A DNA stretch of 64,000 bases from Actinomortierella ambigua (Eukaryota > Mortierellomycota > Mortierellomycetes > Mortierellales > Mortierellaceae), in NCBI GenBank assembly GCA_016098155.1, contig JAAAJB010000074.1, positions 1-64,000 of the forward strand, read 5' to 3'. Below, piece after piece: positions 13,302 through 27,116 of this stretch (the first letter of the stretch is position 1; each line of letters opens with the position of its first letter). A program made the position numbers and the translations under genes. The notes beneath the pieces are model-generated. The model saw nothing but the letters and a program-made list of their open reading frames with translations. It did not search any database and was not told the origin of the DNA.

Positions 13302-16300
13302 TTAAGCATCAAGCTTCAGTCGCTTGGTTTCCTTGCGAATGGCTGACAGGCGCCGGTTGGTGAGACTCTCATCGTCGCTGTAAGCATCAGGAAGAGCCTT
13401 GTCAGCCTGTGCATCCTCTGTTGCTGCGGCAAGCTCTCCAGCACCACCCCCTTCCATCTCTTCATCCTCAACCTCCAACAATTGACGCTTGCGAACCATT
13501 GTTGGCGATGGTGGTGGTGGTGTGGATCCTTCGCCATCCTTGTTTTCGTTGGTCTCCTCCGTAGCGTCTGCCATTTCCACATCCTTCTTCTCAGCCTCTG
13601 TCGCAGGAGTTGTAGTAGTAGTAGCAGCAGCAGCAGCAGTGGCTTGATCTACAGTGGCCTTGCTCAACAGCTTGTCCAGTCTTGCCTGGTATGTTCGAAG
13701 AGGTTCCCACTCGCGGCCTTCGCGAACGACGATAGACCGGTCCGACAATTCAGACTGAAGCAGCTCTTGGCTGCGGATGAAAAAAATATACAAAGTTAAA
13801 AATTCCCACAAGATTAGGACCAATATTTTTGTGAAGGGGATAAAAATCCGCAGGAGACCATACAAAGAAAAAAAAATTCATCAACCCCACTTACGTTTTC
13901 TTGACTTCGGCAGATTCAGCATGGATACCAAACAACAGCTGGCCAAGGACCTCAAAGAAACCAGTCATCTTGGCCATTCTCTCCTCGTCGTCAATGAGAG
14001 CAAACCCTGCCATCTTATCGACCACATACTGGATCCCCTGGCGCTGCACCTCCCAAATCAAGCGTGGCGCCACGCTCGCCCGTTTGGTCTTTAGAAAGCC
14101 CGGAGGCGTGATCACACCGACCAGCATCTTGGCCAACGCGGCAGTAGTTGCCTGGAACGACCGCACCTTGTTGTCCATCACTCGCTCATAGCTCTCCTTC
14201 AACGACTCGACTACCACCTGGCTCATAAACGCCTCCATCTTTCGTAGTCGATCCGACGCATACTGACCCTCCATCGCGCCTTGCTTGATCGCCGTCACCA
14301 CCCGCTTGACGCCTTCATCGTATTCGCCTCCAAACCGACCATACTGTGACACCACAGCCACAGCATGCTTCATGTCCAGATCCCTGAGCATCAGCTGCCG
14401 CATGTACGAAAGGACTGTACCAAACATCTCGTACTTGTTGTCGCCGCTCAGCTTGCCTTGCTCTGCATCCAACAGTGCCGCCCTTTCAATTTCGTCCTCG
14501 GCCTCCACATCCGACAGAGGCTCGTCAAAGTTGGCCGCGGCCCGCTTTTTCTTCTTGCTGTTGTTGTTGCTCTTGCTCTTGTTCTTCGTCTTATTCTTGC
14601 CAAGCGACGACGTGGATGGTCCTTCACCGCCACTGCTTTCATCCTCATTGTCCTCGTCCTCGTCTTGATCCACCTCCATGTCCATCTCCAGCGAATGGGT
14701 CGTCTTGTTCCGCGTCCTACGGAGCTTTGCCTTGTGCTCGCTCAGCTTTTGTTCCCAGAGCTCCAACTCGGACCGCACAAACTGCTCACAGCCCTCCTGC
14801 GTTGACTCGTCACATCGCAGCCACAGGCTGTGGCGGTGAGGTCCCTGGCTGGCATGGAACATATCACTGCCAAACAACCAGTACAGATCGCCCATCGTCT
14901 GGAAGGCCTTGCGTCGGATCTTGGGATCGACCGTCCGAGTCGTCTCGCCCGACGACGACATCACCCTGACTGTTACCATCCGCTGCAGCAATCGAATCAA
15001 GCCATCGCGCATCTCCTTCATCTCGCTCGCCTCGGCCTCTGTCCAGTCCTTGGATTCTTGCGCCCCATGTCGCGACAGCAGCCCACGGCAGAGCCATGAG
15101 ATCCAGAGGAACCCAATCGACATGGCCGACATCACCATCTCTGTCACGGCGTCTTCTTCTTCGTTGCCACGCAGCTGCAAACTGCTACCGAGCTCAATCA
15201 CCCGCAACAACCCCTCGAATGTCTCGCGCTGGATCGCACCACTCTTGTTTGCCGTCATATCCAAATGCTTGACAAGCTGCTCAAAGCGGGCCACCGCAGC
15301 CAAAAGGTCTGGCGATGTCAGTTTTTCCCTTTCTTCGCTGTTACGGATCGACGCCTCCCCCTCCTCTTCCTTCTCAAAAAGTGGTCGTCGCTTTTGATGA
15401 TGATCCGCTCCTGGACAGGTGATCAAGAACTGGTCCAACACCCACGTGCACAACCCTTGGAGAGGTACCTCATTCGACGCCCGAAGCATCTCATACTCTT
15501 GCATCTTGCGCAACGTCCGCGCCGCATTCGACAGCACCGACGGGTTGACATGCTTTTGGTAGACCTTGATCACCTCGGCCACCAGCTCCTCATAGGCCGT
15601 CATCATCCGCAGATCCACATACACGTTCAGCGACAACAGCTGCGGAATCGCCAGCACAGACTGGATCCCGTTCTCGTCCACCCCATACTTGACAAACAGC
15701 TGCGGCAGCGCATGCACCAGGTACCGCCCAACCTCATTCGCGGCCTCCGCCTGCTGCGCCTCCATCTTGGTCTTGTCCCGTTGGAACCCAAACACCACGG
15801 GCGGCTTCAGCGTCAGTTGGATGCTGGCCACCAACACTTCCAGCAGCACCGCCTCCTCCTCGTCCTCCAATCGATAGTCTGCAGTCAGACTCGACAAGCC
15901 AACGTTGGTGGGCGAGGTTGTGGTCGATGAGGACGATGAGGACGACGACGTAATGGCCGACGTGGATGCTGTCACAGTCTTATTGCCCTCTCCAGAGGTA
16001 TGATCCTGCAAAAGATACTCTGTGATCGTCTTCCAGTTCTTCAAGATCTCCATGTCCGACCATAGAGCTTCCACCGCCAGTGCGATACGCCCCGTCTTGG
16101 CTTCGTCAATCATCCGCACCCTCGCCGCTTCCTTGCTAACCTGCTCGTTTTCAGCAGCGGCAGCCAATTGCTGTCCAACCTTGACAAAAAAACTCGCAAG
16201 CGACTTGAGTTCGATCCAGTCCTTCTTCAACCCTGCCTGTGGATCAGCAGCATTAGCATTCGCATCAACATGCATCTCACACTCGGCTATCCGCTTCGCC

Positions 16301-18583
16301 ACCTCATCCTCCGCCACACGGCCCTGGATGAACTTGGCAAGGGCCTTGCGGATTTTGGGCTGTGTACAAAAGATCATCGACGCCACCCGTTGTTGATCCT
16401 CCGTCTCCAACTGGCCATGTTGGTCCGCCAATGTCAACAACCGGATCGCCGCCAGACGGACGTTCAGATCCGCGTCCCCAAGAGCCAAACCCACCAACTT
16501 GTCCATCAGTCGGGTCATGGTTGGTCGCAACGTGTTGGCATGGTGTTGGTGCTGGTCCAGCTCGTACAGCTTCGACAGGGCCCTGAGCGACTCGGTCCGT
16601 ACCATCGACGCCTTGTCCGTCACGAGCCATCCGATGTATCGCAGGTACGCCGTCGACAGGAACTGGTCCGGATGCTTGGCCATCCATAGCCCCAGCTCTC
16701 GCACACATTCAACACGCACCAACGGGTCTACATCTCGGCATCTCATGACAAACACACTATCCCAAAGGTAGAAAAGAAAGAAAGAAAATAGAATTTGTGA
16801 GTCAATAGGCCAATGTGAAAGAGACATAAAAGAAGAAAAAAAAATCAAAGAAGGTTCCTTGCGGAGCAAAATGAAATTCGTATCTGGTCAAGAAAAAAAA
16901 AAACAACGACAATAATAACAAAGATAAAAACAATACCTGACAAAAATATCCTCAATCCACTTGAGAGTCATCTTCTTATGCGCCTGCGCACCATTGACGG
17001 CCTTGCGAAGCTGTCCGACCTTGATCGTCGACGACCCTTTGCTCTTTTGCGCAGCCGCCAGCTGCCGCGACGACGTGTTCAGGTCGTCCTCCAGCTCGGC
17101 GGCCATCTCGACCAGACACGTCGCCACATGGAGCGCCACCACCGAGGCCGTGTGTCGGAACGGCCGGAACGTCGTGCTCGAGAGCGAGATGGTCCACGTC
17201 AACAACGTGTTCATGAACGTACCACCACCACCACCACCATTCTGAGCCCCCTTGTCGTTCTCGACATACAGGAAATCGGCCTGGGCCTTGCGGATCAACC
17301 GTGTCAAAAACTCGAGCAAGTTCTTCTTAAACTTTTTAAACTCCTTCTGCTTCGACACCATCGGATAGTCAAAGTTGGTCGTCGTCTCCTTGTACCGGCC
17401 CAAAACATCCTCCAGCGTCTCCACCATCCGGTCTTGATCCGCCAGCTCGTCCAATGTCAGCATCTGCGTACATCCACAGCATCGGATCAACAGGTTCACC
17501 AGATCTAGAAGTGCCTCTTGCGGTGACTCTTCGTACTTTTCGCACCATTGCGTCGCCTCCATGTCCAGCGCCACTTGACCACTGACGATCGCGTCTAGAT
17601 GATGAAGCAAGGAGGGAAGGGAGAGGGTGTGAGAAGAAAGATTTCCTTATTTTCTGTTGACTTCTTAAGACAACACGGACCACAATGAATATATATAAAA
17701 AAATATACGTACCATAGATGGCCGATTCACCTCCGGCATCCTCATTCTCATGGTCCCTCTGTCCAATAGTCCTAGACGCCTTGGAGGTCTTCTTGGCCTT
17801 CCCTGTCTTGGAGGAAGAGCCTCGTGCCGCTTGGCCACTCGAACTGCCAGAGGCCTTCTCCTTTGGGCGGCGGATGACGGGAATCCGGTCAATCTTTGGA
17901 CGGCCACCGCTTCGACCTTTGCCCTTGGTAGTGATGTTGTTTGTCTTTGCCGAGGTTTTCTTAGGCTTGCGCATCGCGTCCTCGAAATCCGAGTCATCAC
18001 CATCATCATCACCATCGTCATCAAAATCTTGCTCTTCCTCCTCCTCTTCTTCTTCCTCTGATGATGATGACGAAGACGATTCACTATCCTCTTCAACTTC
18101 ATCTTCCTTGTCCTCATCATCGACATCGTCTTCGTCCTCGTCCTCGTCTTCTCCACTCTGTGCATCCTCCGAGCTCTCCTCCCCGTCGTCCTGAACAGCC
18201 TTGCGCGATTTTGTCGTCGCGACGGCCTTTCCCTTGCCACGAGGTGCTGCCTGTTGCTTCCCTGACGCGGTCTTCTTCGCTGTCGTCACTAAAGAGAGGT
18301 GATGCGGGAGAGTGAAGAAAATATCGAGAAGGGACTTTTTGCGGGTCAGTCATATGTAAAGCAGGGTTTATGTCATAATTTTTTTTGACTGAGTTTGCCA
18401 CTGGGGGAGAGAAAAGGAAGGGGGAGCGTAGCCACATGAACATAAACTCCCCCCCCCCTCCTTCCTCATGAATGGATGAAAAGATTGCTCGTCCTGTTCT
18501 CGTTCATTTTTACCTGCAGGGTCATTAATGAGGCGAGTGGGCTGATGGCGTTGACGGCTCGATCGTCGCGTCGAATCGCCCAT
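13302..18583 (-). CDS. SCC3: Cohesin subunit Scc3/STAG (stromal antigen)
   Basis: Scc3/STAG is the HEAT-repeat subunit that binds Scc1 and DNA in the cohesin ring, needed for sister-chromatid cohesion and loop formation. Five exons: 18514-18583, 17713-18288, 16937-17594, 13895-16756 and 13302-13770 give 1544 residues. Residues about 24-215 are basic and acidic low complexity, including long Glu/Asp and Ser runs and an RGGRPKI-type basic patch. Family sequence starts near 216 (DAIVSGQVALDMEATQW, LVNLLIRCCGC). The stromalin conservative domain begins near residue 435 with VFVMRCRDVDPLVRVECVRE and YLRYIGWLVTDK. A second charged low-complexity segment sits near DMEVDQDEDEDNEDES, and the last exon ends in a charged tail. 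Start at ATG 18583 is the only ATG in the first exon. Confidence 0.95.
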
Positions 18584-19474
18584 GCCTGATTCCACTCTAG
18601 AGTGTTGTGCCTGAAAAAAAAAACAAAAAGCATGAAGGAGAAAAAATAGAGTCAGAGCAGTCCTCTCAACATCGTTTTATTGTCCCATGGCAAGCTTTAA
18701 GAAAGGCATGACCGCGACCAACTCTTGGTGAGTGACATTTACAGTGGTCATCCTTCTTTGGGGCGGGTTCAAAGAGTGAGGGGGAATGTGTTTTGACAAA
18801 AAGCAAGGGAGGAGTGTAGAAACGGGCCAAGAAAATAAAAGGAGAGTCAAACGAAATACGAAATTTAAACAAACAGTCACACAGACGGCGCGGGCGCGTC
18901 GTGAGGATGTTGTGTAACAAAGGGAAATCTCTAAAAATCAAACCCCCCCCCCCCCCCCCCCCGCAGCCAAGTTGACTGAACATGCATACCATTGACAATA
19001 ACCATGGAGACTCACCTTACAGAAAAAAAAACACCACAAAGACATCCGCCAAGAGACATTTATCCAGATTAAAGGTGGAAGAGTAATATATTGTACAGAA
19101 GGCTAGCTAATAATAATCGCGACTGCAAGCCAGAGGGGGGGACCGATGCCGACAGGAGTAAGCATGGGAAAAGAGTGTTCGGTAGAACGGAAACAAAAAA
19201 CAAACAACAAAACAAAAGAACAGCAAAAGTTACTAGAGGATAGAGGGAGGGGGAGGAGTGGCGGAGGACTATGGAGGGAGAGTGGGAAGGAAAGGAGACA
19301 CACATCCGAAGCGATAGCTTGAAGATGTCATTAAAAAGGCATTCGCCCCGGCTATGGAATGGTTTTGTTCTTCTTTCTCCATATAGAACCTGTCCCTTAT
19401 GAGATAGGAGGCTCAAAGAAAAAGAAAACAGACCACGAGAGGACACAAGACATTATGGACTGGCCCCCGCGATA
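18584..19474. other. Cohesin-subunit upstream region / cyclin 3' region
   Basis: Gap between two tandem minus-strand genes. It contains 20 consecutive C (18943-18962) and several purine-rich stretches, but no open frame that looks coding. Confidence 0.45.
18943..18962. repeat. C20 homopolymer
   Basis: Twenty uninterrupted C, read as G20 on the strand of the flanking genes. It lies about 360 bp upstream of the cohesin-subunit start. Confidence 0.8.
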
Positions 19475-21539
19475 TTACATTTCCATATTGATGTCGAGCC
19501 ACCTTGAGCTGCACTCTGTATTCATCGGCCGGATCTCGTAATGTGTTTGGTGAGTGATGACCGCAGGCTGCGGCTGCTGCGGTAGTGACGCGTAATTGAC
19601 GTGATGTGCCGAAATACCCGACACTGACCGTTGGTGGTGTGCGTGGTGATGGTGTGGTGCCGGTGGCGGATGGTGACCCATGGAGGAATGCGAGTGTGAA
19701 TGTTGTCGTGAGGCATGTGAGTGGTGCGGTGGTGGTGGCGGTGGTTGCTGTGAGGGCTGTGTCGATTGTGATGGCTGTGGGGGCTGTGATGGTTGTGGTT
19801 GTTGTTGTTGTTGTTGTTGTTGCGGCGGTGGTGGTGGTGGCACCTGTGCTGACGAGCGTGATTGTGTATGTTGTGAGGATGGCTGAACCTGTGCTGTTGG
19901 TGGTGCTTGCGAATGTGGCTGTTGCTGTGTCTGTTGTTGTTGTTGTTGTGGCTGTTGCGTCTGCTGTGGAGGACCATGGTAGGCGTTTTGTGAATAGTAG
20001 CCTGCTTCGCGCTGATTGCCACCTCCATTCTCAGCGACCGTGGGTGCACCGCCGTTTCCTGGCGTATTGCCCGATCCTCCATTACCACCTTGGGCAGAGG
20101 CTGCAGCCACGGCTGCAGCCGCCGCCGCCGCTGCCGGGAATGAGGTGGGGATGGGGGATGGTGGTTGCCAGAGCATGTTGGAAAGTGTCCACAGTGATGG
20201 GTTGGAGCATTCTGATGGCGAGATGGGCTGGATCATGGCACGACCGCCCGCATCAACCCAGTCTTTGACAACAACGCTCGCATTAGACAGGCGCGTGCGT
20301 GCATACTTTTCGTGTACAGTTTTAGAAACGTTGGTCAGGCTGTTATCGAGATACTGGATACATGAAAAGACATTGGTGTCTGTCGGGATCTGTAAAATAA
20401 AAAGGAAAAGAGGAAACAAAAAAAAGTGAGCGTTTAGCTAGATGGTCTGTGTGTACAGGGCGAAGAGCGGTGCGTAAATCAAAAAAGTAGGTTAATGCAA
20501 CGTACCACAATCTGTTTGCGGCAGATATTCCGCGCCAGAAACAGGGCTGCGGATGCAATGGTGGAGGATCCAAAAGACAGGAAGCAGCGTTGAAATAATG
20601 AGAGTTCCATCAGGAACTGCGCGACATGTCGAACGCCTGTATCATCGGTGCCCGAAAACTCCAGGTCCTTCTTCAGGAATGCCTCTGCCGTTGGGTGACC
20701 CAGGTTGTAGTCGAGTGTCTTGAGGATATGCCGTTCCATGGTGATGAATGCAGCCTCGTCGTAGGTGTTGCTGCACAGTTTGCAGAGCTGTGAGACGGAG
20801 GGTAGCTTCTCTTTAGAGTCTTCATATTTGCTGCTGATCCACAAGGATGTCATGCCGACGAGCTGGTAGTGCTTTTTGTAGACGACACGCTTTGACAGGT
20901 AACGATCCATCATGTTCATGGCGAGGTAGAGTGTTTCTGGCTGCAGGTGGAAATGGTTGTGGATCTCAATCAGAAAGTCGACTAGCAGTGGTCGCAGGTC
21001 CCATGTCAGTTCGGGTTGGAGGTCCATGTGCTCTGGTACGGGCATTGTTTCTCGCTATGAGAAGGGGAGAGAAGGAAAGGGGAGGGGGGGAAGCAACGAC
21101 AGCGATGTGATTGTGGTTAAGACAAAGTGTTGTGTTACACAACAAGGCCAGGGCGGAAATCGATTGCTTGGGAAGCAAAGCAATAGGGGGGTGGGGTGGG
21201 TGGAAGGGGGATGGAAGGGTGCATCGGGTCATGGATGCTTACCTCCATTTGTTTCATGTATTGAAAGATTTCGTCCTTGTACTCCAGCTCCAAGAGATAG
21301 TCGGCCTGTTTCTTTGTGAAGCCATTGGGACCGCTGTTGTAGTTGTTGGTGTTGGTGTTGTTGGTGTTGTTATTGTTGTTGGATGCGACTCCAGGGACAG
21401 CACAGCCAGGTGCACTACCCAAGGTGGGGCGCATGGGTCGGCCGTGGCCTTTGATGGGGGATGAGTAGGCTGTTGCGGGCTTCTTTTTGACGGGCATCAC
21501 CAGGCCCAGGTGTGAGTCGACTCGAACAATGCCGTTCAT
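19475..21539 (-). CDS. Cln-type G1/S cyclin
   Basis: Activator of a Cdc28/Cdk1-type kinase at G1/S. Three exons: 21243-21539, 20506-21054 and 19475-20389 give 586 residues. Residues 1-99 include a short Asn-rich tract and end with YLLELEYKDEIFQYMKQME. The cyclin box follows: LQPELTWDLRPLLVDFLIEI, LYLAMNMMDRYLSKRVV, SLWISSKYED and the GHPTAEAFL motif that marks fungal G1 cyclins rather than mitotic B-types. A second fold segment runs through QFLMELSLFQRCFLS and IASAALFLARNI. The last about 210 residues are Gln/His/Pro/Ser-rich low complexity, plausibly a disordered degradation region as in other Clns. About 8.8 kb without clear genes precedes it. Confidence 0.9.
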
Positions 21540-21740
21540 GATGTGTGGTGTGGAACAGGTATTAAGGAATTAATGTGAATTGTAATATAGAAAAGGAAAA
21601 AAGAGGAAAAGGGATAGCAACGAGTCCTGTCTGTGCCTTGGGGATGTTGATGGTGGTAGTCGGGGAGAGCGAAAGAGAGGTTAGGCCAATGTGGAAAGGG
21701 AGGAAGGGAGAAGCAGTTGGCGTGACGACAGAGGTGCAGT

Positions 21741-21743
<3 letters not shown>

Positions 21744-21775
<32 letters not shown>
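21744..21775. repeat. GA dinucleotide repeat
   Basis: Near-perfect GA repeat extended by interrupted GAGAGG/GAAGAGA units to about 21850. It starts about 205 bp upstream of the cyclin start codon and reads as CT on the cyclin sense strand. Confidence 0.8.
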
Positions 21776-21785
<10 letters not shown>

Positions 21786-24700
21786 AGAGAAGAGAAGAGA
21801 GAGAGAGGAGAGGAAAAAAAAAGAGAGAGAGGTAGAGAGAGGTAGAGAAAGAGGGTGTGTATGTATGTGCAATGTGTATGTGTGATGAACGGAATACTCA
21901 AGGAGCGGCTGTGTCTCTCTACAACAAAGGGTTTTCAAGGGAAAGAAGCACAAGGCGCTAGTTAGTATTGGATCGTCCAGAATGAATGGCGTGGTTGCCA
22001 TTGGGTATATTATTCTTTTTGGGTTCTTCTAACAGGAAAACAAGAGAACAAAAAATAGCTGAACAAAAGTAGAGAGAGAAAGAAAAGAGAGAAAGAGAGA
22101 TGGAGAGCGAAGGACAAACGAAGGAAGGGTTGGAGCTGTTTGTTTAAGGAGACAGGCACAGGAGCCATGCGACGACATACGGACAGTATGCATCCCTCGA
22201 CGAAGATCCAAAGAGCACCACCATCTGCAAGAGACCACACATACGCACACAAAAGAAAAGAAAAAAGACGAAAGAGGGCACAATGGGTCTGGTCGTCGCC
22301 CCAAAACACCACAGCGCAGTGAGGATGGGTCGTATGGGAGTACAATGAGCGGATGAATGGAAGTGGCATTTGGCACCGCCGATAACAAGGGTCTATCCAC
22401 GCAGCCTCTTTCACTGTGACATTCACGCGCGAATGTTGTGAGAGTGAGAGAGAGAGATGCGGTGGTGGGGTGGGTGGGTCCAAAGGAGGAAAGAGGCGAG
22501 AGACGAGAGGCGAGGGACGAGGGACGAGGTGGGCAGGGGATAGAGTGGGTGGGTGGGTGGACGGATGGACGGGCCAAAGGAGGTTGAGATCGAGATAGAA
22601 AAAGGAGAGGGGCTAGGAAGAAAGGGGCGAAGGAGAGAGAGGAGGAGGAGGAGGGGGGGGGGAAGAGACAGACACACACACAGAGACAAATGGTGCAAAG
22701 AGAAAGGGGTGCAAGGGGAGGGGGTCGAAGGAGGGGTGACAATGACTGCACAATTCCGCATTGGGGGACATCCATCCCAGCTGAGGATGGAGGGAAGGAT
22801 GTAGGACAACAGGCGGGTTGGACATCATCAGCAATGGCTCCATCCCTCTCCCCCCTCCTCCTTCCTCCCCCCTCTCTCTTCAGGTAAGAAGGACCACACA
22901 GCACCCTCTTCTGCTCGCAATGTCCGCACGTTCGCTCGTTCCCTTTCTTTGGCCTGTTGCTGCCGCTGCCGCTACCACTGCTGATGCCGCCGCTATTTCT
23001 CCTCCCCTGGTTATGCGATGCAGCTTCATCAAGGGAGCCCAAGAGCATTGACGGAAGCAATGCCCAAAAATAAGGACCGGACCAACAGAGTGAAGCAGAA
23101 AATAGCATGATATGCACGTATTTCCTCAAGGCCAAGATAGGATGGGATGCGCAAAAGACCGGCAACACATATCTCTTGCCAGCAGCAGCAGCCACAGCAA
23201 CAACAACAACAACAACAACAACAATGATAACAGCGTCATTGTGGGATCCCTGGGACCAAGTAACCGTTGGTGCCCATCGCTGCCAAATCATGCAGCAATG
23301 CCAACCCCCTTCTCAAATTGGCGTGTAGGCAACATACAAAAAAAAAATAGAGCCCGTGAGCCGAGCAATGAACCAGTGCTATGTTTGTGGTTAAAGGTTA
23401 CCAAAAAAAAATGTAAAAAAGAGTGACAGAAGAACAACAGGGTATGATACATGAAGGATAGGAAGGATAGGATGAGCCGTGCGCCATAAAACTCCCACCA
23501 TCATTTGGCTCCAATCAATGGGGAAAGTGCATGCTTCAGGAGAAGGGCGAGAGCCTTTCGAGCGCCTCTCATGGTGGAGCCGCCATGGACAAGGAGGCGA
23601 ACCAGGAGTCAACGCGGTAGCACAAGAAAGAAAAGAAGAGATAAAAACAAATAAAACAAACATGCCCACCATGCTGTCGAGCAGCCACAGCAGGTTCATT
23701 TGATGGAGAGAAGGAGATACCATTGAAGAGGGGTTCATTTAGGAACAAAAGACAATCATCGGATGAACAAAAACAACCATAAAGAATTGTGTGCTGCAAC
23801 CACGGCTCGACGCATCCGAAAGTAGCCCCGTGGGCTGCGGGTGGGTCTATCTCACACATCACACACACACACACTCTCTCAATCTATCCGTCTGTCTGCG
23901 AGATGCGGATGCCATCTTGTGAGACTAACGTAACACGCGGGGAGGGGAGGGGGGGGGAGCAGCAAAGTTGGAAGGGGAGATGAGGAGCAGCAGCCAGACA
24001 GATGGCCATAGATAGGTCACCGGAGCGCCACCAGGCACTGTCAGCAACCGCGCTCTGCTGAATTGGAAGGGTGTTGTGGGTGTAAGAGAGCCATAGTATG
24101 AGACAGAGAGGGCGAGCATAGAAGACCTGTCCAAATGCCAGCTCAGTTTGGGTCAGGTACGACGCGCTCAGGGCACAATAGAATGGAAAACGAGCCATCC
24201 AGAGAGCGAACGAGATGACAAAAAACGCAGAGGAAGGCTTTTGTCTTATTTTTGGGGACAGCCTGCACACTAAGCTAAGCAAAGCTGGGCTCTCTCTCCC
24301 AATGACCCATGCGCTGTCAAATGGAAGCACCCTCGTCACCTGTGTTGTTCTCCAGCACACTCACCCGCTCTAATAAACATTCTCTCCATCTCTCTCTATC
24401 GCTCTTGACAAGATTCTCTGTCATAGAGGCTAATGAATGTTGGCAAAAGCTCTGTGGTAATGTGGGTAAAGGCGCGCGAAACACGACAATAGGATAGAGT
24501 GGAACGTAGGCGACGGGAGCACAAAGATATGGTCTCGCAAAACTTTGCCTGAACAAAGAATAGTTTGGTGTAACTTTTTTTTTTTGCCGTGACAATGGTC
24601 ATCCATCCTTTGTCGTCACTTTCGAACAAGGGTGTCGGAAAATAGGGAGAGGAGTATGGACCCTCCTTTCCTTTTTCCCTCCCCCCCCTCCTCCTCCCTA

Positions 24701-26495
24701 CTTCCCCAGTGGGCACACACAAAATTTCAGGAGACGAGGTATGGACAGTCAAAGTCCAGGGGTTCACTTGCGCGCGTATCGACACACAAACATAACCCAT
24801 GCTAGTCATGCTGAGGATAAGGCTGGTGATAAGTCGACACTGTGTTCCCACAATGTCAGCCTTCTCCTTGTACTCGGTGCCTGGCCTGACCTCCATCATC
24901 CCATTGACGGCTGACCATACACACATAGACACACCCCCATACATTAATTGCGTGGTAATCGGGATGATGTCATGGTTGCTTGGGTAGGCTGATGAGTGAA
25001 GTGGGTGGGCAAGTGTGTGTGAGAGAGAGAGAGAGTGTGTGTGTGTGTGTGGGAGAGTGGGAGTGGTATGGCAAATGGTTGGTTGGTTGGTAGGTCGATG
25101 AATTGATAGACTGCAAGCTGTGATGGATAGGCGAATGAGAGTGGAAGGGGACAGAGTAGTGGACAGGAGATCCGAACGGAAAAGACCGAGGATAAAAGAA
25201 AGAAAAACGGTAGACGCACATAGTGGAAGAAGGAGGCCATCTACTGCCCTTCCATTCGAGGAATGGAGCCAGGCCCGAAATAGCAATATTGAGAGTGCCG
25301 AGCAGGTGCATCTGGAAGGGGTAGGGAAGGGCAAGGAGGTCTGCCGATGTTGGTGCTGGGCCAAGGCGAATGGTATGTGTAGGGCAAGACAGAAGGTACT
25401 CACCTGGAATAGTAAGGTCGGATCGTGTTGTGCAGTGTATGTGTTGGTGTGTATATGTGAGGGAGTGAGTGAGTGAGTGAATGGTGTGTGTGTGTTTGTG
25501 GGGTTTGGAGAGGGGAGAGGGGAGAGGGTGGCGGCGTTATGTTGGTCTAGGTGAAAAAAAAAAAGGCGGTGACGAGAAGTAATGGGAGGCAAGAGCTGGA
25601 GAGGAAGGGTATGCTGAATCTCTAGGAAGTTGATCGTGTAGTCGTTCTCTTTGTAAGCGTTGAAAATCGATGGTGCTGGAGGAGTAAGTGGGCGGATGTG
25701 ACCAAGAGGAGTTGCGAGAGGTTAAAGAACACCTCCCAGACAAGAGAAGCGAGAGAAAATGACGAGAAAAAGAGAGAGAAGAGTATGAAAGGTGAAAAGA
25801 GGAACGAGAGTAGACCTCAAGGATATATAAAGAAAGGCCTGAACAGGTTGTTGACGGCAGGCTGGAATAGCAAACATTGAAATGGAAGCAGAGAGAGAGA
25901 GAGAGAGACCAACAACAGCAATACAACATCCATGTAAAGAGAAGAGTAGAATGAGTTGAATTGAATTGAGCAGAATAGAATAGCTCAAGAGGAGAGAAAA
26001 AAGGGACAATTAGGCAAGTGGGAAATATGTGAGTATGCGTGTGGGCGCGCGTAGGAGTCAAAGGCAGCAAAGGCGGGATGAGGCTTGTGAGGGAGACAGG
26101 CAGACAGGCAGACACAAATAAAAAAAAAGAGGGAGAGGGGGTGGGGGAAGTGGGGAAGAGACACACACAAAGAAGAAAAGGAAGGGAAGGGAAGCAAGGA
26201 AAGAAAGAGAGAAGGAAGGAAGGGAGGACGAGGAAGAGGGGGGTGGGACGGTGGTTGCCGACTCTGAGGCAAACCAGTACATCCATGTCATCCACAACAT
26301 ACAGTCATTCGTACATGGCAAGGCCTGGTTTGAACGCTTTGATTTGCTGCAACCTTGCAGAGGAATGTGGGAAACAGACCTTGCCTGTTTAGCAAAAGTC
26401 TTTCCAACGCTGGTCAATGTTGCTTGGGGGGTCCATGCGATGTGGTGAACGGGATGCTTACCACCCACTGAACATACCCATACATATACCATCGT

Positions 26496-26546
26496 ATACA
26501 CACACACACACACACACACTCGCACACATATACACACACACACACT
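26496..26546. repeat. CA microsatellite
   Basis: CA repeat broken by CTCGCACACATATA in the middle. No gene overlaps it. Confidence 0.8.
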
Positions 26547-26931
26547 CGCTCTCTCACCTCTTTGACTCCGACTCTGTCCTGCCTCGTTCCTTTTGTTTTA
26601 TTTTTTCAAGTGTCCGACCCATTGAGGCCACTGTACGGAAAAGGTCCGGACAGGCGATTGTGCGAGAGAGAAGGGGGCAGAGAATGAGGAAAGAGGAAGA
26701 AGAGGAGGTGTCGCCAAGAGGGCATCCAAGGAAGGAGATGGGATAGTGCACCATAGCTCACTCCATCCTCGCATCATATCGTGTCTGCCTATCTTATCTG
26801 ACAATTGAACACAGATGGATATGGGCTTGAACAGAAGTGTCCCCCACTCTCTTTTCCTTCCCCTTCTTCCCCTTCCCCTTCCCCTTCCCCCCCACCCCGA
26901 TCTATTGATGGGCCTGGCGCAGGAGGAGGTT

Positions 26932-27116
26932 CATACCTCCGGGGAGCTGGTCAGTAGTGTGGGGCGGATAGATGTTTGAGTATCTGGCAACTCGGAAATA
27001 GATGCAGGCGTGAATCGCTTCAGATACTCCTTGTCCCTTTTGGTCAATTGATTCAGACGTCTTTTGCTCAGTACAAGGACAACTCGTGTTTTGAATCCGT
27101 CACTCCACGAGGTCAA
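26932..27116 (-). other. Possible orphan coding exon
   Basis: A stop-free minus-strand stretch of about 61 codons with balanced amino-acid content, including LVLSKRRLNQLTKRDKEYLK. It ends at GAG followed by GTATGA, which could be a stop (TGA one codon on) or a splice donor. Unlike its surroundings it is not simple repeat. No ATG opens it and no partner exon or family was recognised. It may be a decayed mobile-element or gene remnant. Confidence 0.2.

Noticed and set aside
15265..15930. A 221-codon plus-strand frame inside the cohesin subunit
   Set aside because: Antisense shadow of the large Scc3 exon, with Arg/Leu/His-rich noise.
19475..21539. Calling the cyclin a mitotic B-type
   Set aside because: The KYED and GHPTAEAFL motifs and the long Gln/His/Pro C-terminus fit fungal G1 cyclins better, and no N-terminal destruction box was seen.
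22029..23291. A 420-codon minus-strand frame in the gene-poor island
   Set aside because: It is mostly Ser/Pro/Leu/Val repeats read from CT-rich and microsatellite DNA, without a family match or splice structure.
24396..25592. A 398-codon minus-strand frame in the gene-poor island
   Set aside because: Composition (Thr/His/Ser/Leu from CA and CT repeats) is what simple sequence gives by chance. No motif supports it.
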